63,602 nucleotides of DNA from positions 1,004,385 to 1,067,986 of the forward strand of contig NW_003314268.1 of NCBI RefSeq assembly GCF_000143415.4, written 5' to 3'. Numbering within the stretch: position 1 is the stretch's first letter; each line of letters opens with the position of its first letter. This document shows, one piece after another, positions 1 to 12,626 of this stretch. A program made the translations under genes and the position numbers. The notes beneath the pieces were generated by a model. That model was given only the letters and a program-made list of their open reading frames with translations, ran no database searches and was not told the origin of the DNA. The stretch is from Selaginella moellendorffii (lineage: Eukaryota; Streptophyta; Lycopodiopsida; Selaginellales; Selaginellaceae).

Positions 1-3000
1 AAACTCCTAAAAAGCTTTAAGAATGAATACAAAAGATTAACAAACGAGTTTCTAGAAAGAGATAAGTTTAAGATTAAGTTTGAGTTTGAGTTCAAGGGGT
101 GAAAGCTTAAAGCAATTGTCTCTTAGACCTTAAGGGGTTTGGTAAGTCCTTACTATAAGCCATAAATTTTCCTTTCTAATTTGTCATTTTATTTTATCTA
201 TTTAACCATTTTTGCCTTGACCTTAGTTAAGTTCCTTTGCAAAGATTCCCATCATCGTACTAATTCCAGTTTAGTCTTATTTAGGTTCAGCTACTTACTA
301 TATGAACAACAGAGTGTTAGCTAACCTTTTACAAATTCTCAAATTCTTTTTTGATCCCCTTCCCCAAGTTAGATTGAGCTTAAGATTCAATTACACTCCT
401 TATAAGTAACCAAGCAAGCAACCAAACACACCAAGTGTATAGATTCTTAACATCTTATGGTATGCAATACTTGTTTATAAGACTTTCTAAATCCCAAGCT
501 TTGGGTGCATCTCTTAGTTCAAGACACCGAGGGGAAACACTTGGCCTAATGGCCCAATATAGGTACCTCAACTCCCTACTTGGGAAGGCCAAAGTGTAGG
601 GAAAGCCCCTACACTCCACTTGAGTCAAGAGTACTAAAGTTATTAACCTTTAGTTTCAACCTTAACTTTGTTTGAAAGCACTATTAGAGAGTTCTTTAAA
701 GATTAAGTTCTTAGCCTCTCTTTCCCTATTTTACTTTTGAAACCCCTTGGGGGACAATTGTTTTAAGCTTTCACCCCACAACTTATATTAGTACTTTGAT
801 TTGGTCTCAGACCTGATCTTAGATTTTAGACTCAATCTCAGTCTTAGACTCAATTTTAAATTTGATCTCAAATTCTTTATTGTTTTGATCATGATTTTGG
901 GGGATCCTCTAGCCTATGACACTTTAGTAAATTAGTTCTTTACACTTTTGGGATAGTAAAGAGAGGATTTCAAAGGAACTAGTGTGGCCAAAAAAGGCTT
1001 GTGTGACTAAAGAAAGCTATGCTTACGTGGTGGGTGATGATATAAACATTAGGGAATCCAAAGTTAAAGTGAACATGGATGAATAAGTGGGGTGACTTGG
1101 TAAAGTATTCAAGAGCTAGCTATAACTTCCAAAAGATCAAATAATTTAATCCAAGTGTAAATAACATTACTTACTTAGATACCTTGTATGGCTTCATTTT
1201 AACCACATATCTAAGGCACCCTAGTGGCAAAAAGTGGGGAAAGTATCCACAAAGCTCACAATAAACTGTGGTGTTTCAAAACATCACCCCAAAGTTTTTA
1301 ATGATGAAAAAAAAGAGGGGCCCTCTTACTTACTAACTAAAGGTATAATTATGTGATAAAGAAATTTTAGAGGCTAGTGGGATGGGCTTTTAGGCCTTAA
1401 CCTAGTGGTAATATTGCCAAGCACTACTATGGATGGAGAGGGATTTGGTGGAGATTAAAAAAAGGATATTAAAGGATATGTGTTAATGCATTTTAAAAAT
1501 GTTAAGATGTGGTAATAAAATTACCATTCATGGACAGATGGCCTAGTCTTAGAGAGATAGGACCATGGTACATATGGTCTTTGACTACTAATGAGATCAT
1601 GAGAATGGATATATCTTTAATATAAAAGGTTAGTAAGTCAATGGTATCTAAAATGGGATTAAACATATAGAACACTTCAACAAAGTGTGAAGTCAATATG
1701 GCTTTGAGATCATATCTAAGGGGTTAGTAAAACGTAGGATGAGGATCTATGGAGGTTGGGAATGAGATTTCTTTAATTGGTTTAAAGTGTGGTTAAAGAA
1801 CTAAAGTATATTGAAAAATTTAGTCACTTAAAATTTTTTAGGTAATTTTCCTTTAATTGTTTTGCATAGCAAATTGGAGATCAAAACAACTCAAGCCACT
1901 GATCCATTTGTTCAAAAAGTGTAACGATTGATCTTTTTCAATATTTTCTACACTAATATCGTGATTATCAATTTCTTCAATTTTGGAATAAATTTCTTCA
2001 TCAACATGCTTAACTATATATACCTAATAGAAATATATGGTTGTATATTATTCAAGCATACAATGACACTTTTGCAATATATTGCTTTAGCATTCTCAAA
2101 ATATTAGAATTAGTCTAACAATAAACCTTATATGCATAAGTATGTTGACAATTTTGGACATATCTACAATATATTAAGTGGACTAAGATGCCTTGACATC
2201 CTTTATTTAGTTATTTCTAATCAGTTCCTTTTACTTTAGAATTTTGGAAATCTATATCTATGAATTTCTTTATCAATCTTTTACCTTCTAAAGGATTTGA
2301 CAACAATTTTGTTATGCATCTTCATAAATTGCTAGATAATATTGTTAGTAATTAAGGGCTTGAGTTTATTTTCAACTTTTAGGATTTTTTAATGTAAAAA
2401 TTAAAGTATCAACTTCTCAGACTAATGGGCAATCAAAGTGTATTATTTAAATTCTTTGAGCAATATCTTCAATATTTTATTTCCTAATAATAGAATGATT
2501 GAGTTTAACTCTTTTCTTATATTGAGTTTCCTTATAATAATTCTTAACACTTTTTGTCCCTTCTTTGTTAACTATAATATTTGTCATCCTTGTTGATCAT
2601 TATTCATTTCTTCCAACACATAATTTTATATATAATTTAATTGCTAATCAATATTTATTTTTGGATTAAATAATTAAATTTTACCCCCAACTTTGGCTAG
2701 TTCCTAATGTGATTAGCATAAATTTAGTGAATAAAAGAAATCCTCAAACCTTAGAAATGAAGTATAAGATGATGTGCTTAAAATTAACCAAGAAGAAATA
2801 TATAGTGTAATAAGACATTCATAATTTAAAATTTCTCTTACAACTATATCTTTTTATCTTAAATTTTTGTAGGGTGCAATTCAAGCTCTTGTATGTCCCA
2901 GAAATAAAGATCCGTTGAAAAAATTGGAGGCCATAGGAAAAATCTATTGAAGAAAAGTTTATAAATTATAAAAATATTTATAATTTATTTACAGAAGATT

Positions 3001-4515
3001 AATTTTGATAAATATCAACCATAAATAATATAATATGCTAAAATACCTAAGAAAGTTATAGATATATTCATTCTAAAATAAACAATTTAGTGATAGTCCA
3101 CCGTTAGCTAGGCTATATTTCTTTGAATCTAAAATTTAACATTTGGATCCATCTTAAGAAGCATACAATATATAAAATATATACGCCTATAAGGGATGAA
3201 AAATTTACCAAAAGTTTGATGTTGAAAAATATATGTACAATTGAAATTTGGAATTTGGTTGATTGTGATATTGTAAACCTTCTTATTTACAGTATTAATT
3301 TTATAACTAAGAATTGTATACTTATAATGACAATATTGCTACTTAATGTTGACACTCTTAACTTTTGTCTTCAATTGTAATGCTTTTGAGTATGTTGCTT
3401 TTGATTCTTTTGACCAAATATTTGCAATCTTCACACTTTTGTTATTTTTTATTTTTGAAATTTCTTGAGAAAAATTCTAAATTTGAGTTTGTGGTTAATG
3501 TTCTTTTCAAATTTAAAACCTACTTCAACCAAAGTTTGAAGTTCCAAATTTTTCAGGTTCACCCCTTCTTTAACTAACTAAGTAGGTGGTATATATTTTG
3601 GTTTTTGGATAATCTATTCTATAACAAATTATGTGTGTGGAAATTTTATTGGATAAAACCATATGAACTAATCATAGTGTTCTGGAGGATCATTATATTA
3701 TTGTCATCCCCAAAAACAAGGGGATAAAGTGCATAAAGTTCCTATGGTAATGTACTTATTATATAATTTTTCTCTAATCCAAGCAAAACACTTGACTATA
3801 AATCCTACTTCAAGTTGACATATAACCCACTCAATCTTATAAATTTTTTGTTCTTTGACTTTTACTCAAACATGTTAGTGCTTCAAATACATACTACTAT
3901 GTAAACACTTCTTAAATCCTAAGTAGGGTGACTTTGAGCCTAGAGTGCTACAACTTCATCCATGTTTTGGCCCTTCATCCATATAATCTCTAGCATATTA
4001 AATATTAGTAATTCTTTCATCTCGTCCACAATTTGGATATGAAGTGTAAAATCACTCACTCATCTTCAAAGGATGTTGTCACCCCTTATCACTATGTCAA
4101 TTTTTTTTATTCATGTCTCTCACACAAGTGATTATCCTTGAAAGAAATAGGAGAAAATATCCTAATGAACAGCTTTCTAAAAGAAATGGAGCAACTCAAA
4201 ACTCAACTTGAAGAAATTTTTAGAGGCTTTTGAGGGCTTTTTCAAATTTTGTAAAACTAAGCTAGCTATCATCTTTCCTTGAGTTAACCACTCTACATTG
4301 TCCTAATAAGCAAGTAATGGCCTTTAAGATGAGTTCCATCCACCAACAATGGCTGGCAATTGTTTAAAAACAACTAAATGTTCCATAAGCTTTTATTTGG
4401 AAGGAAACAAATCCTCAAAAGTTTCAGATTGAATTCATTCTTACAGCCTAATCCCAATTACAATATATAATTTTGTATACGCTCACTCTATGATGCAATG
4501 GTTTTGTTCATATAA
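1..4515. other. AT-rich gene-poor stretch
   Basis: No convincing coding exon is visible. The sequence is AT-rich, and its open frames are short, of low complexity and without recognisable motifs. It holds one terminal-inverted-repeat element (separate entry) and probably other unrecognised repeat debris. It ends at the 3' side of the GDSL pseudogene. Confidence 0.6.
96..776. mobile_element. Terminal-inverted-repeat (MITE-like) element, non-coding
   Basis: The left end (96-140) starts GGGGTGAAAGCTTAAA and continues to a TTAAGGGGTTT block. The right end (740-776) read in reverse complement starts GGGGTGAAAGCTTAAAA and continues to a CCAAGGGGTTT block. The two ends are therefore inverted copies with small differences across about 40 bp. 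The roughly 600 bp between them has no transposase-like frame. I see no clean target-site duplication, so the outer limits are approximate. A non-autonomous DNA transposon is the simplest reading; the superfamily cannot be named. Confidence 0.55.
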
Positions 4516-5833
4516 CTAGAGATCAATAAGCTGCTTTAGATTAAATGGAAACATAATTGTTTTGTTCCCACTTAATATAGAAGAGGCTATGAGACGGTTT
4601 GCAGACTCTGTTGGATGATAAGCATCCCAATAGAAGTATTGGTTTCTCGTAGAACAAACTGATCCTAATGGTAAACAAGCAAATAATCTCAAGGGTGATA
4701 CTCCACAACAAGCATCACGGCCATTCACAAATCCTGTCATACAAATTACAATGAGCAAATGATGAATTTGTGTTAAGCTTACCATATTTTGAAGGTTGTT
4801 TGTTGCATCGTAAAATAGATCATATGTAGTTCCAAACACCATCTTCGCTCCATTCATGTCTCGATTCATCCCTGAAACCATATCCTTGAGTGCTCTGTCA
4901 AAATTCACGGCCAAAGTGTTGGCTTCTTCATGGCAAGCCTTGCCATTTGCTCCCAAAATATTGCAATGGAATGCAACCAAGTGGTCCAAGAGCAAAAACC
5001 ACTATTTTGCGAGCTCCTAGTTGATAGGCTCTCTGTTGAGAATCAAAATTACACCGTGTAAATCACCGTGTTGAATCAAAATCAAATCAAATGAAATGAG
5101 TTATTGAGCAAGAAAAGCAATCACTTACATTCAAGTAGCCTTTGTATGCAGAGATTACTTCATCTTGAAATTCTTGCGGAGATTTGCTCCTGGTGCTGTT
5201 CATGTAATTCAAGTAATTGTTGGATCCAAGAGCAAACAAAAATATTGACCGTGACAAAAGATCAAATGCGGGGTCCTCGCCTCCCACAAGCAAAACGATC
5301 TCAGACCTAGTGTTGACGAAATTCTGGATCTGCTGGATCTGGTCAAAGGTCCAAGGATGGATGGTCAACACGCTTCAAAAGCCCAAACTAAACACTTTAC
5401 ATTCTGGAGGAAGTTCACGGAGGAATCATTGAGGATTCGAGCGCCGCCTGATGCGTAGCTTACTCCTTTGAGGATCACACTGCCTTTTGTGTTGGGATCG
5501 TGATAAGCAGGGACTAGAGGAAGCCCAAGTTCTTGAGCTGGTGGAAACAAAACAAACTCAGAAAATGTGTAGATCAATTTGCCTTGCTTACCAATGAGAT
5601 CCACGACTGTGAATCCATTGCAAAACCTTCCTGTCGCCTTCCCTCCTGGGAAATCGATTCCATTTGGCCGAAATGCTGGTGACGAGGAACTTGTTGTTTC
5701 CGGGATCTGTCAAAGAGTCACCAAAGACGAAGAATGCAGGAACTTGGGCACGCCCAGATCTAAGAACCAAAAAAAAACTCAAAATCGAAGCTGCTAGAGG
5801 AAGAAGACGCATCATCACTCTTCTCTTAGTCAA
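4516..5833 (-). pseudogene. GDSL esterase/lipase, frame-disrupted
   Basis: This is a member of the plant GDSL (SGNH) lipase family of secreted ester hydrolases. A signal-peptide-like start at 5833 is followed by block I with the nucleophile Ser (FVFGDSLTDPGNN). Block III (FALGSNNYLNYM) and the C-terminal block V with Asp-x-x-His (WDAYHPTE) follow. Introns are visible at about 5540-5596, 5045-5135 and 4735-4785. The frame is broken at least twice. At about 5675 the frame shifts between LVTS and FRPNGIDFPGG, with a few residues missing. At about 4950 a 1-bp shift separates GPLGCIP from GANGKACHEEAN. A third break at about 5375-5400 has no plausible short intron. Motifs are well preserved, so decay is recent, or the assembly has indel errors. 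The stop is TAG/TAA-type at 4516. Confidence 0.75.
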
Positions 5834-8225
5834 GGTAAAGTGGCGATCTATTCGTTTCTTATTCTCACACGCAGTCAGTCAAAGTCCATTTTATGGTCAA
5901 TTTGGTAGAGCTCGGCAATCCCCCTCATAGTAACACAAGGGAAGAAAATAAAAGCAAGGATGGACCAAGAGCTGCCAATCTTGGCTCCTTCCAACACTTC
6001 ATGGAGGACACCATCAACTGCTTTACCAGATGACAAAGTACGTTGAGCGTAGTCTGTCTTATAGTCTCCGCAGCCTCTCTGTGAATCCGAAACCCCCAGC
6101 TTCAGCTAGATCACCTTCTCGCCATCTTGCTGCCATCTGACACTGGTTTACTTTGCTCCTCGCTGAAGCTGTACATTATACCGCAACAGTGCTAATCCCC
6201 TGGAGCAAACAAAAGAATTAAAAATGGCTGGGAATAGAAACATGTCTGATTTTTTTATTTGCTTCAATCGCTTTTTGTGTTTGCTCAATCACTAATCTAC
6301 AAGAGCCCTACCACGTCATCAATTGAGCGTTCGGATTAGATCAGACAAGTCCAACTTATAGTCTTTGGACACCAGCCTCCTTCCAGTTTCTGTGGAGAGC
6401 TTTGATCCGAGTTCGCAAGCTGCATCCTGGCCAGTCATCTTCGAGTTTCCTTGCTGCAATCTCGTCTTGATCCCTTCCTAAGCTGCATCCTGGCTGTGAT
6501 GGTCGCTAGGCTCATCATCTCTTCTTGAGTTTCACTCAGAGCTGCTCAACTGGCCAGGGATGTTGCTTGCAGTGGCATACATCACAACTTGCGTACTCTG
6601 ATTGAAGACAAAGCTCTCCAGCAAAGAGCAGTGATTCTTGAGCAGTTCCTTATTTAAGTTTGGCATAATAAACTAGATATATCTAGAATATTCTTGAATA
6701 TTTTAAAATATTCTACCATTTAACAGTTGTTATTCATTTAGGTTAATCCAGTATTTATAATTTACAAACATATTTATAGTTTATAAACTTTCTAAAACAC
6801 TTTCTAGTATATTCTTTTTTATTCTACCATCTATTTCTTTGCAATGTCTGAACCTATTTAATAATAAATTGCTACGCATTGAATATAGCAACACTTGGTT
6901 TGCTTATTAGTAGTTTTATTATTACTTATTAATCTAATTGATCAAATAAAGTATATAATTATAAGTTTAAGAAAGTTTATAAATTATAAATACAAGATTA
7001 ATCTAAATAAATAATAACTGTTAGATGGTAGAATATCCTAGAATACCCAAGCATATTCTAAGTATATTTACTACCAACAACCAAAAATATTGCCAACAGT
7101 TTTCTTTGTTTTGTCTTTAAGATGCTTGATCTTCCTGCTCAAACTTCGCTACTTTGATCTGGATCCACCAATACAGGGAGCCAAGGGAGCCATTACCGTT
7201 GACAAGAATATTTTAAGAATATTCTAGCACACTAAGAATGTTTAAGTTTTAGATCAAGAACAGAAGAACTTGAATAGTGATCTTTGATTTTTTAGTTTCA
7301 TTCATTTCATTTTATTTGCAAGATACAGAAAAGCGACAGCCTTTGAAGACTTGCATGTTAATATGCCTTAAATTTCTGGTCTTCTGCTGCCTCTCCCGGT
7401 GCTTCCATGGCTGGGCCGTACTCAATGGATTTGGTGATGGCGGTGGTGCAGTCAGGCACTCGGCAGGCATCGCACTGCAAAGAGAGATCACGTTAGAGCA
7501 AGAATTCAGGAGCTAATATATGCACCTCCAGTTGTTCCATATGTTATAGAGCCATTTGACTGCAGAAAGAAAGAAGACTCACTCACTTTTGAGACAAATA
7601 TTAAGCACTGAGTTAACGCCTACTGAAGACTGTCAAGCCAAAGTTATGGTTCATAAGCGGATCAAAAGGCCTTAGTGCTCCCATTGTATGGAAACAGACT
7701 TGACACGAACGAAAGCTTCAAATCGTGAACGCGTTTTTAATGAAAAAAAAAAAAAAAAAAACGAAGAGAGAACTTTGTTTGATCAGCATGGCAACTTCCA
7801 TCGCAAAGTCAAACTTGCAAACCTATCTTTCACGCAAGCCTCGGATGCTTGCAGAGATTTTATAGGATCCAAGAACAGCCGAGGATCTAATAGTAACAAA
7901 ACCGCTGTGAAACAAATTCCGGGATTTGTCTAGCTCTCCATTAGCAATGGCAAGCTCCGCCTGCCAAAACCAAAGAAAGATACAAGAATAACTGCATTGG
8001 AACCTTTGGTATGGTCCCATCACGCTTTTCCAAATCCAAACTACATGAGAAAGTAACATAATGTTTTGATATGAGTATGGTAGTCGTCGCGTGATCACTT
8101 ATCGCGGCCACTGCCGATCCATATATCCAGAGCTTCCTTCACATTTGCAAGTTTCTATAATAAGGGTAGAAAGAAATTGGATGGTCATCGTAGTCTCTTT
8201 CCTGTTCGAAGAACGGTTTAAATTA
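5834..8225. other. Intergenic stretch with exon-like debris and an AT-rich inverted repeat
   Basis: No complete gene is supported. About 5940-6150 and 7380-7480 look GC-balanced and exon-like on the minus strand, but no model can be built. A poly-A run lies at 7742-7760. The AT-rich inverted repeat at 6666-7075 is listed separately. Possible minus-strand exon remnants at 7820-8160 are discussed under rejected items. Confidence 0.5.
6666..7075. repeat. AT-rich inverted-repeat element (MITE-like)
   Basis: The left arm, about 6700-6795, contains TATTCTACCATTTAACAG, then TTTAGGTTAATCC and TTTATAGTTTATAAACTTTC. The right arm, about 6965-7050, contains the same blocks in reverse complement and reverse order (GAAAGTTTATAAATTATAAA, GATTAATCTAAAT, CTGTTAGATGGTAGAATA). 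About 170 bp of AT-rich non-coding DNA separates them. Similar AGAATATTTTAAA-type ends recur near 29245-29370. Exact termini and target duplication were not resolved. Confidence 0.55.
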
Positions 8226-8297
8226 AGGTCCCACCGAGATTCGAACTCGGGCTCTTGGATTCAAAGTCCAATGTCGTAACCACTAGACTATGGGACC
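8226..8297 (-). tRNA. tRNA-Gln (UUG)
   Basis: The minus strand reads GGTCCCATAGTCTAGTGG at its 5' end and GAGTTCGAATCTC in the T-arm, and ends TGGGACC plus a discriminator base. The 7-bp acceptor stem GGTCCCA/TGGGACC pairs perfectly. The anticodon loop is C-T-TTG-A-A, giving UUG for glutamine. A-box (TAGTCTAGTGG) and B-box (GTTCGAATC) promoters are intact and there is no intron. It looks functional. Confidence 0.96.
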
Positions 8298-8603
8298 ATT
8301 TCTGTTGAGTTAATCGATCGTTACTATGGCTTTAAAAAATATTTACAAACCAAAACCATCGACAAAGTTGAAGGGAAAATTAAAAAAATTCCGCGACCGT
8401 GGTCTGGTCAACGGCACCCACGCGCGATCAGCCCCATGGATGAACATCCGTTTCCGCTAATTACGTTTGAAAAGATGGCGTAGGACAAAAGAGAGGAATA
8501 TTCATTAAATTGGACTTCTCATACTTGGCATATAGCATTGAGCATCTTGACGGTGTTTACAAAACCAGCGATCTCCTGCTAATGCATAAGTGATTTTATA
8601 GCT
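8298..8603. other. Intergenic, upstream of the dioxygenase gene
   Basis: This 306-bp stretch lies between tRNA-Gln and the dioxygenase start codon and must contain that gene's promoter and 5' leader. I see no clear TATA box or known operator. Confidence 0.5.
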
Positions 8604-9679
8604 ATGGCAGAAGATTTTAGCATTCCTCTCATTGATCTCGCTCCTTTGCACCAGGCGGGAAACGCTCCCAGAGTCGAAGTTCTAGAGAAAATCTCCAAGG
8701 CCTGCGAGGAATGGGGATTCTTCCAGGTGATCAACCATGGCCTGGATTTGAAGCTCTTGAGCAAGGTGCTGCACAATTGCAAGGAGTTCTTCTCTCTTCC
8801 AGAAGAAGAGAAAACCAAGATGGAAACCAGCCATCCACCCGTGGGATATGTAAACAAGAGCGGTGTTGGTGGAATGGTTGATAGAAAAGAGCATTTCTTT
8901 GCGCACGTAAGTGACAATCCAGCGTCCAATAACGTTTGGCCTGAGAATCCATCGACTTTCAGGTATGAGAACGTTTTAGGAAGTTGATCTATTGATTTGC
9001 ATGTTTTCGGTTTCTCTCCTTGAAGGCCAACAGCCGAGAACTTGATTCTGGAAGCACGGAAAACTGCAAGTTTTCTCGTGCAGATCATGAGCGAGAGCCT
9101 TGGCCTTCCCAACGAGCAACGTCTGGAGATGTACAAAGCCGGCGATGCTCTGATCATGCTGAAGTACCCAGCATGTCCAGAGGGATACGAAGGCCCGGTT
9201 CTTGCCAAGCACCGAGATGGAGATATTCTCACCATCGTCGCCCAGCTCAACAATGCCCAAGGCCTCGAAGTTTTACACGAGAAAGACCAGCAAGAGATCT
9301 GGGTTCCTGTAAAACCAGTGGAAAATGCCCTGGTTATCAACGTTGGTGATGTTCTCCAGGTAAAATCTTTGATTATTTCTATCGTTTGATCTAAGCTAAT
9401 GTTTTTCTTTTCTATGGTGTTTGTAAGGTGTGGAGCAATGGGCGATACAAGAGTGTTTTGCATAGAGTGTCCGGCTCACAAATGGATCGCTACTCCTTTG
9501 CTTACTTCCATATGCCAGTGCCAACCACGCAAATCTCCCCTCTAGACGCTTTCACCGCGCACGAAATACCAAAGTACAGACCTTTCATGCATGGTGAATA
9601 CCTCCAATTACGCTACGAAAACAAAAAGCTCGACTCCAAGAATGCCAAGGAAATCACAATAGATTACTATGCAATGTAA
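8604..9679 (+). CDS. 2-oxoglutarate/Fe(II)-dependent dioxygenase
   Basis: This is a soluble oxidase of the plant DOXC/2OGD class, which uses 2-oxoglutarate and O2 to oxidise specialised metabolites or hormones. Exons are 8604-8962, 9026-9359 and 9428-9679, giving 314 residues. The N-terminal DIOX_N region shows IPLIDLAPL near the start and WGFFQVINHG at about 37-46. The Fe(II) triad is His182-x-Asp184 (KHRDGD) plus His243 (VLHRVSG), and the 2-oxoglutarate-binding pair is Arg252-x-Ser254 (DRYSF). All catalytic residues are present and splice sites are canonical. The length is typical. Sequence alone does not fix the substrate; an ACC oxidase-, flavonol synthase- or gibberellin oxidase-like role is possible. 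The first ATG after the leader is used. Confidence 0.93.
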
Positions 9680-9808
9680 ATCAAACAAAAAAAAAAAAAA
9701 ACCATCTTTTCCTACAAAGATGTCAAGGCGAAAAAAAGCTCTTTTTTTTCCTTTTTAACATTTTTACAGCAGCTCCACCCTCGTTATTACAAGCCTTCGT
9801 CCTGGGAA

Positions 9809-12031
9809 TCAAATCTTTCGCTGGACCATTCGCCGGCTTCGCGTCGATCGTATCACTGGGAGCTTCAAAGTTTGGCCCGGCTGTGCCGCCAATTCTCGCA
9901 CCCGAGCTAAAATGTGAGCGGGAATCGACACCGAGAAATGTTTTCTCCGCTTCTCACCTTGCTCGGACACCTGTGAGAAGAAAAAAAAGAGAGAAGACAT
10001 TTATGTACCACTATAGCTTGTGAAAGATATCACATACCTGACGCGAAGAATGTGAATGTACTCGACTGGCTCGTAATAAGTTTCGCCACTTGTCCTGCAT
10101 TAGTTCGATCAGGAAACTCTCAACCATCTAAACTAGAGAATTTGGGATGGTTTTCTACCTTCAAGTCAACTGGAGTTCGATAAGCGATGGCAGAGAACGC
10201 AAGTCTCTTGATGTCGGCCCACTTTCCAGTGCCACAGCGAGAAACTCCGTCCACCAAAGCCATTACTTCCCGCAGCGTCCAGGGTCTATGGTGCTTCCTA
10301 CGCGATCCCGACTTTCGATCTGTATCCTGGTCCTCAGTGTCAGATGGCTGCAATTCGTCTGACACAGAAGGAAGCATGCACGAGACTTGATCCGCGGACT
10401 CGTCATTAGGCTCGTAGTTTTCGTCCTGCGAGACAGTGTTGAGTTGAAACAGAACTAATGAGAAAAACTTACATTGTCCTGGCCGGGAGCAGATGGAAGC
10501 TTGAACTTGATTTTCCTGATGCTAGTGTTCGCGTCGCGTTTAGCCGCCCTTGCATTTCGAGCCATTTTTACAAGCTGCGCTGCTCGTCGCTCGGCCTTCA
10601 GCTCCTACAACAACAAAACGTGAGCCGGAGAAGCACGCAAAAGTTACCAGAACACTTACACCCATGCGATTGCGACTCCGGGCACCAAAGGAACCGTCCG
10701 GTGACATCGAGTCGAGCTCTCTGCCATTCAGATCAAAGCACTCGTCCAGGTCGTCGCCATCAACATCTGGATCATCGGGATCACCATCTTCACCGTCTGA
10801 CTTCCAAAAGTCCACTTGCAGCTGCTGTTGTTGATCCTCGGGACTGCTCATCGATGGAACAAATGACGCAACATCATCAGCTTCTTCTTCCACATATCTC
10901 CTGTTTGGCTTCCGGTGCCTCTTTCCTTCCAAACTCTGGACTTCGTTGAGATGGGACTGCCCGTCGCTAGGCCTGCTCACCACTGTGGTTGTCGAGGCGT
11001 CTAAGGAAATGGTTGGCGAGGTACCTAATACCACCGGCTTGACGTCCTCCTCCTGCTTTTCCATGCCAAAAGGCTGCTCCGCGGAAGTCTCGCCTTCAAG
11101 GCGTTCTTTCAACAAATTTTCCTGTGCCTGTGCAGCCACCACCACTGCCTGTGCCGAGCTCTCGTTCATAGAATTCAGGCCTTTGGTGATTTTCTGCTTC
11201 AGCCAGTGCTTGTCTTTAGCCGAAGTCACCCGACCAAACGTGTTCCTGTAAGTGTCTTGCAGTGCCCTGATAGAAAGGTTGTCTAGAAAAAGCTTGGGTG
11301 GAGTATAAGAAGCATCGAATTGAGGAGTAATAGTACCGGGTGTAGAGCTGCTGCAGATAGGCTCTTCTTCCATCAGTTTCAATGGCTCAACCTTGACTTG
11401 GGCCACCATTTGCTCAGAAGGAGGAAGCTCGCCGGTGCAGTCGAAGGCGTTTATGTTGAAGTATTTTGGATTAGGCCGACGCCGTCTCTTGTACGTGAAC
11501 TTCGCACCATTATAGCCGGAACTCTCTAAAGCTCTTTGATCTTCCTCCGTCTTGACTTTCAAGAGCATAGTATCTACAACCTACAGTCAACCATCAGGTG
11601 GTGAAACGCGTGGTAAAGATAACGAGAGGCATACCTCTAGCTGCTTGAGCAATCTCAACTTCACGTCTTCCAAGTCTTCCTCCATGGGTCCTGGACGAAG
11701 CAATTCTTGAATAGGAAGACAAAGAAACAAAGACAAAGGTGAAAGGAACTTACGTGCATCGTCTTTCTCATCGTCTTGATCGGTATGATCGTCCTCAGAA
11801 CTCTCGCCTTGAATCAGTGATTCAACTTCCATGAGATCCTCATCGGTAGTAGGAAACATCATCCCATTCTCGTCAATCTGTTTGAAAAAAAAAACAAGAA
11901 AACGAAGACTTATAACAAAAAAAAAAACAGAAGAAAAAACAAAGAAGAACTCTTACCCGGACAAGAGTGTACATGATGCGCTCGTCTTTCTCAAGAGGGA
12001 TTTCCACCTCCTCATTCTTCACAGCCAGCAT
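9809..12031 (-). CDS. Telomere-repeat-binding-factor-like (TRFL) single-Myb protein
   Basis: This is a nuclear DNA-binding protein of the plant TRFL/Myb-like class. Exons are 12031-11957, 11877-11754, 11690-11635, 11580-10660, 10604-10473, 10425-10159, 10094-10038 and 9970-9809, giving 597 residues with all phases matching. The Myb/SANT domain lies at about 482-540. It starts RPWTLREVMALVDGVSR, runs through GKWADIKRLAF, and ends VDLK-DKWRNLLRAS across an exon junction. That VDLKDKW form is the hallmark of plant telobox-binding Mybs. The region before it is acidic and low-complexity, with basic KKRRRRP-like and KRHRKPNRRY patches that may be nuclear localisation signals. Some TRFL proteins bind TTTAGGG repeats in vitro; binding here is inferred. 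Start ATG at 12031 opens an exon with a clean GT donor. Confidence 0.9.
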
Positions 12032-12565
12032 TTTTTTCCCGGCAGGAACAAAAAAGAAAGAAATAAATCCGCGCAGCGCTCTGCCAGCAAAAAGAATAGC
12101 CTAAGATCGATCCGGAGCTGCGAAGAATGCAGATCGGCACACCTAGAGCCCAGAAACCGAGCGATTCCTAAAGAAACCTATCCTGACCTGATCAAGCGCC
12201 GTCAAGATGCCGCGGGACGCCGCTCGAATCGCCCCTCCCCAGCTCGAAAATCACGCCTCGACCGCCATAGCCAGCGCCATCGCCATCGCCCCCACTTTTG
12301 TCCTCCTTCCTAATAAAGCCCCGCCTTTCGAAAGCTCAAAGATCGCCCTCCTCCGCCATAGCCAAAAGCTTTCAATGTGGAGGTGAGAAGGAAAAAAAAG
12401 AGAGAACGCCTCCACTACTGTAGCAACAAATGAGGTAAAAAAAAATCCCAATTACTCGATTCCTGAGGTAAATAGCGATTCGCGTGACGCGTCCGTACGG
12501 CCCACCAGGTGTACGGGCGGCGATTAAAAATAAACGGCCGCAAATACGACACGTGGGCTCATTTG

Positions 12566-12600
<35 letters not shown>

Positions 12601-12626
12601 CTCGCTCGCTCGCTCGCTCGCTCCTT
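12032..12626. other. Intergenic, with CT/GCTC microsatellite
   Basis: This spacer lies between the TRFL start and the polygalacturonase stop, both on the minus strand. It must hold the TRFL promoter. The only clear structure is the CT/CTCG simple repeat (separate entry). Confidence 0.5.
12567..12623. repeat. (CT)n-(CTCG)n microsatellite
   Basis: About 15 CT units are followed by six or so CTCG/GCTC units, immediately downstream of the polygalacturonase stop codon on the minus strand. Confidence 0.95.

Noticed and set aside
7380-7480. Minus-strand exon-like frame containing TAITKSIEYGPAMEAPG, reminiscent of an aldehyde dehydrogenase (ALDH16-like) N-terminus.
   Set aside because: Only a few residues fit and no further exons follow. 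Too little to call a gene.
7820-8180. Minus-strand exon-like pieces (ANVKEALDIWIGSGRDK, then AELAIANGELDKSRNLFHSGF), possibly from a TPR-type gene.
   Set aside because: No start, no clean exon chain and no recognisable domain; possibly debris of an old gene.
8579-9463. A 294-codon minus-strand open frame opposite the dioxygenase gene.
   Set aside because: It is a shadow of the dioxygenase exons and crosses their introns; no motif.
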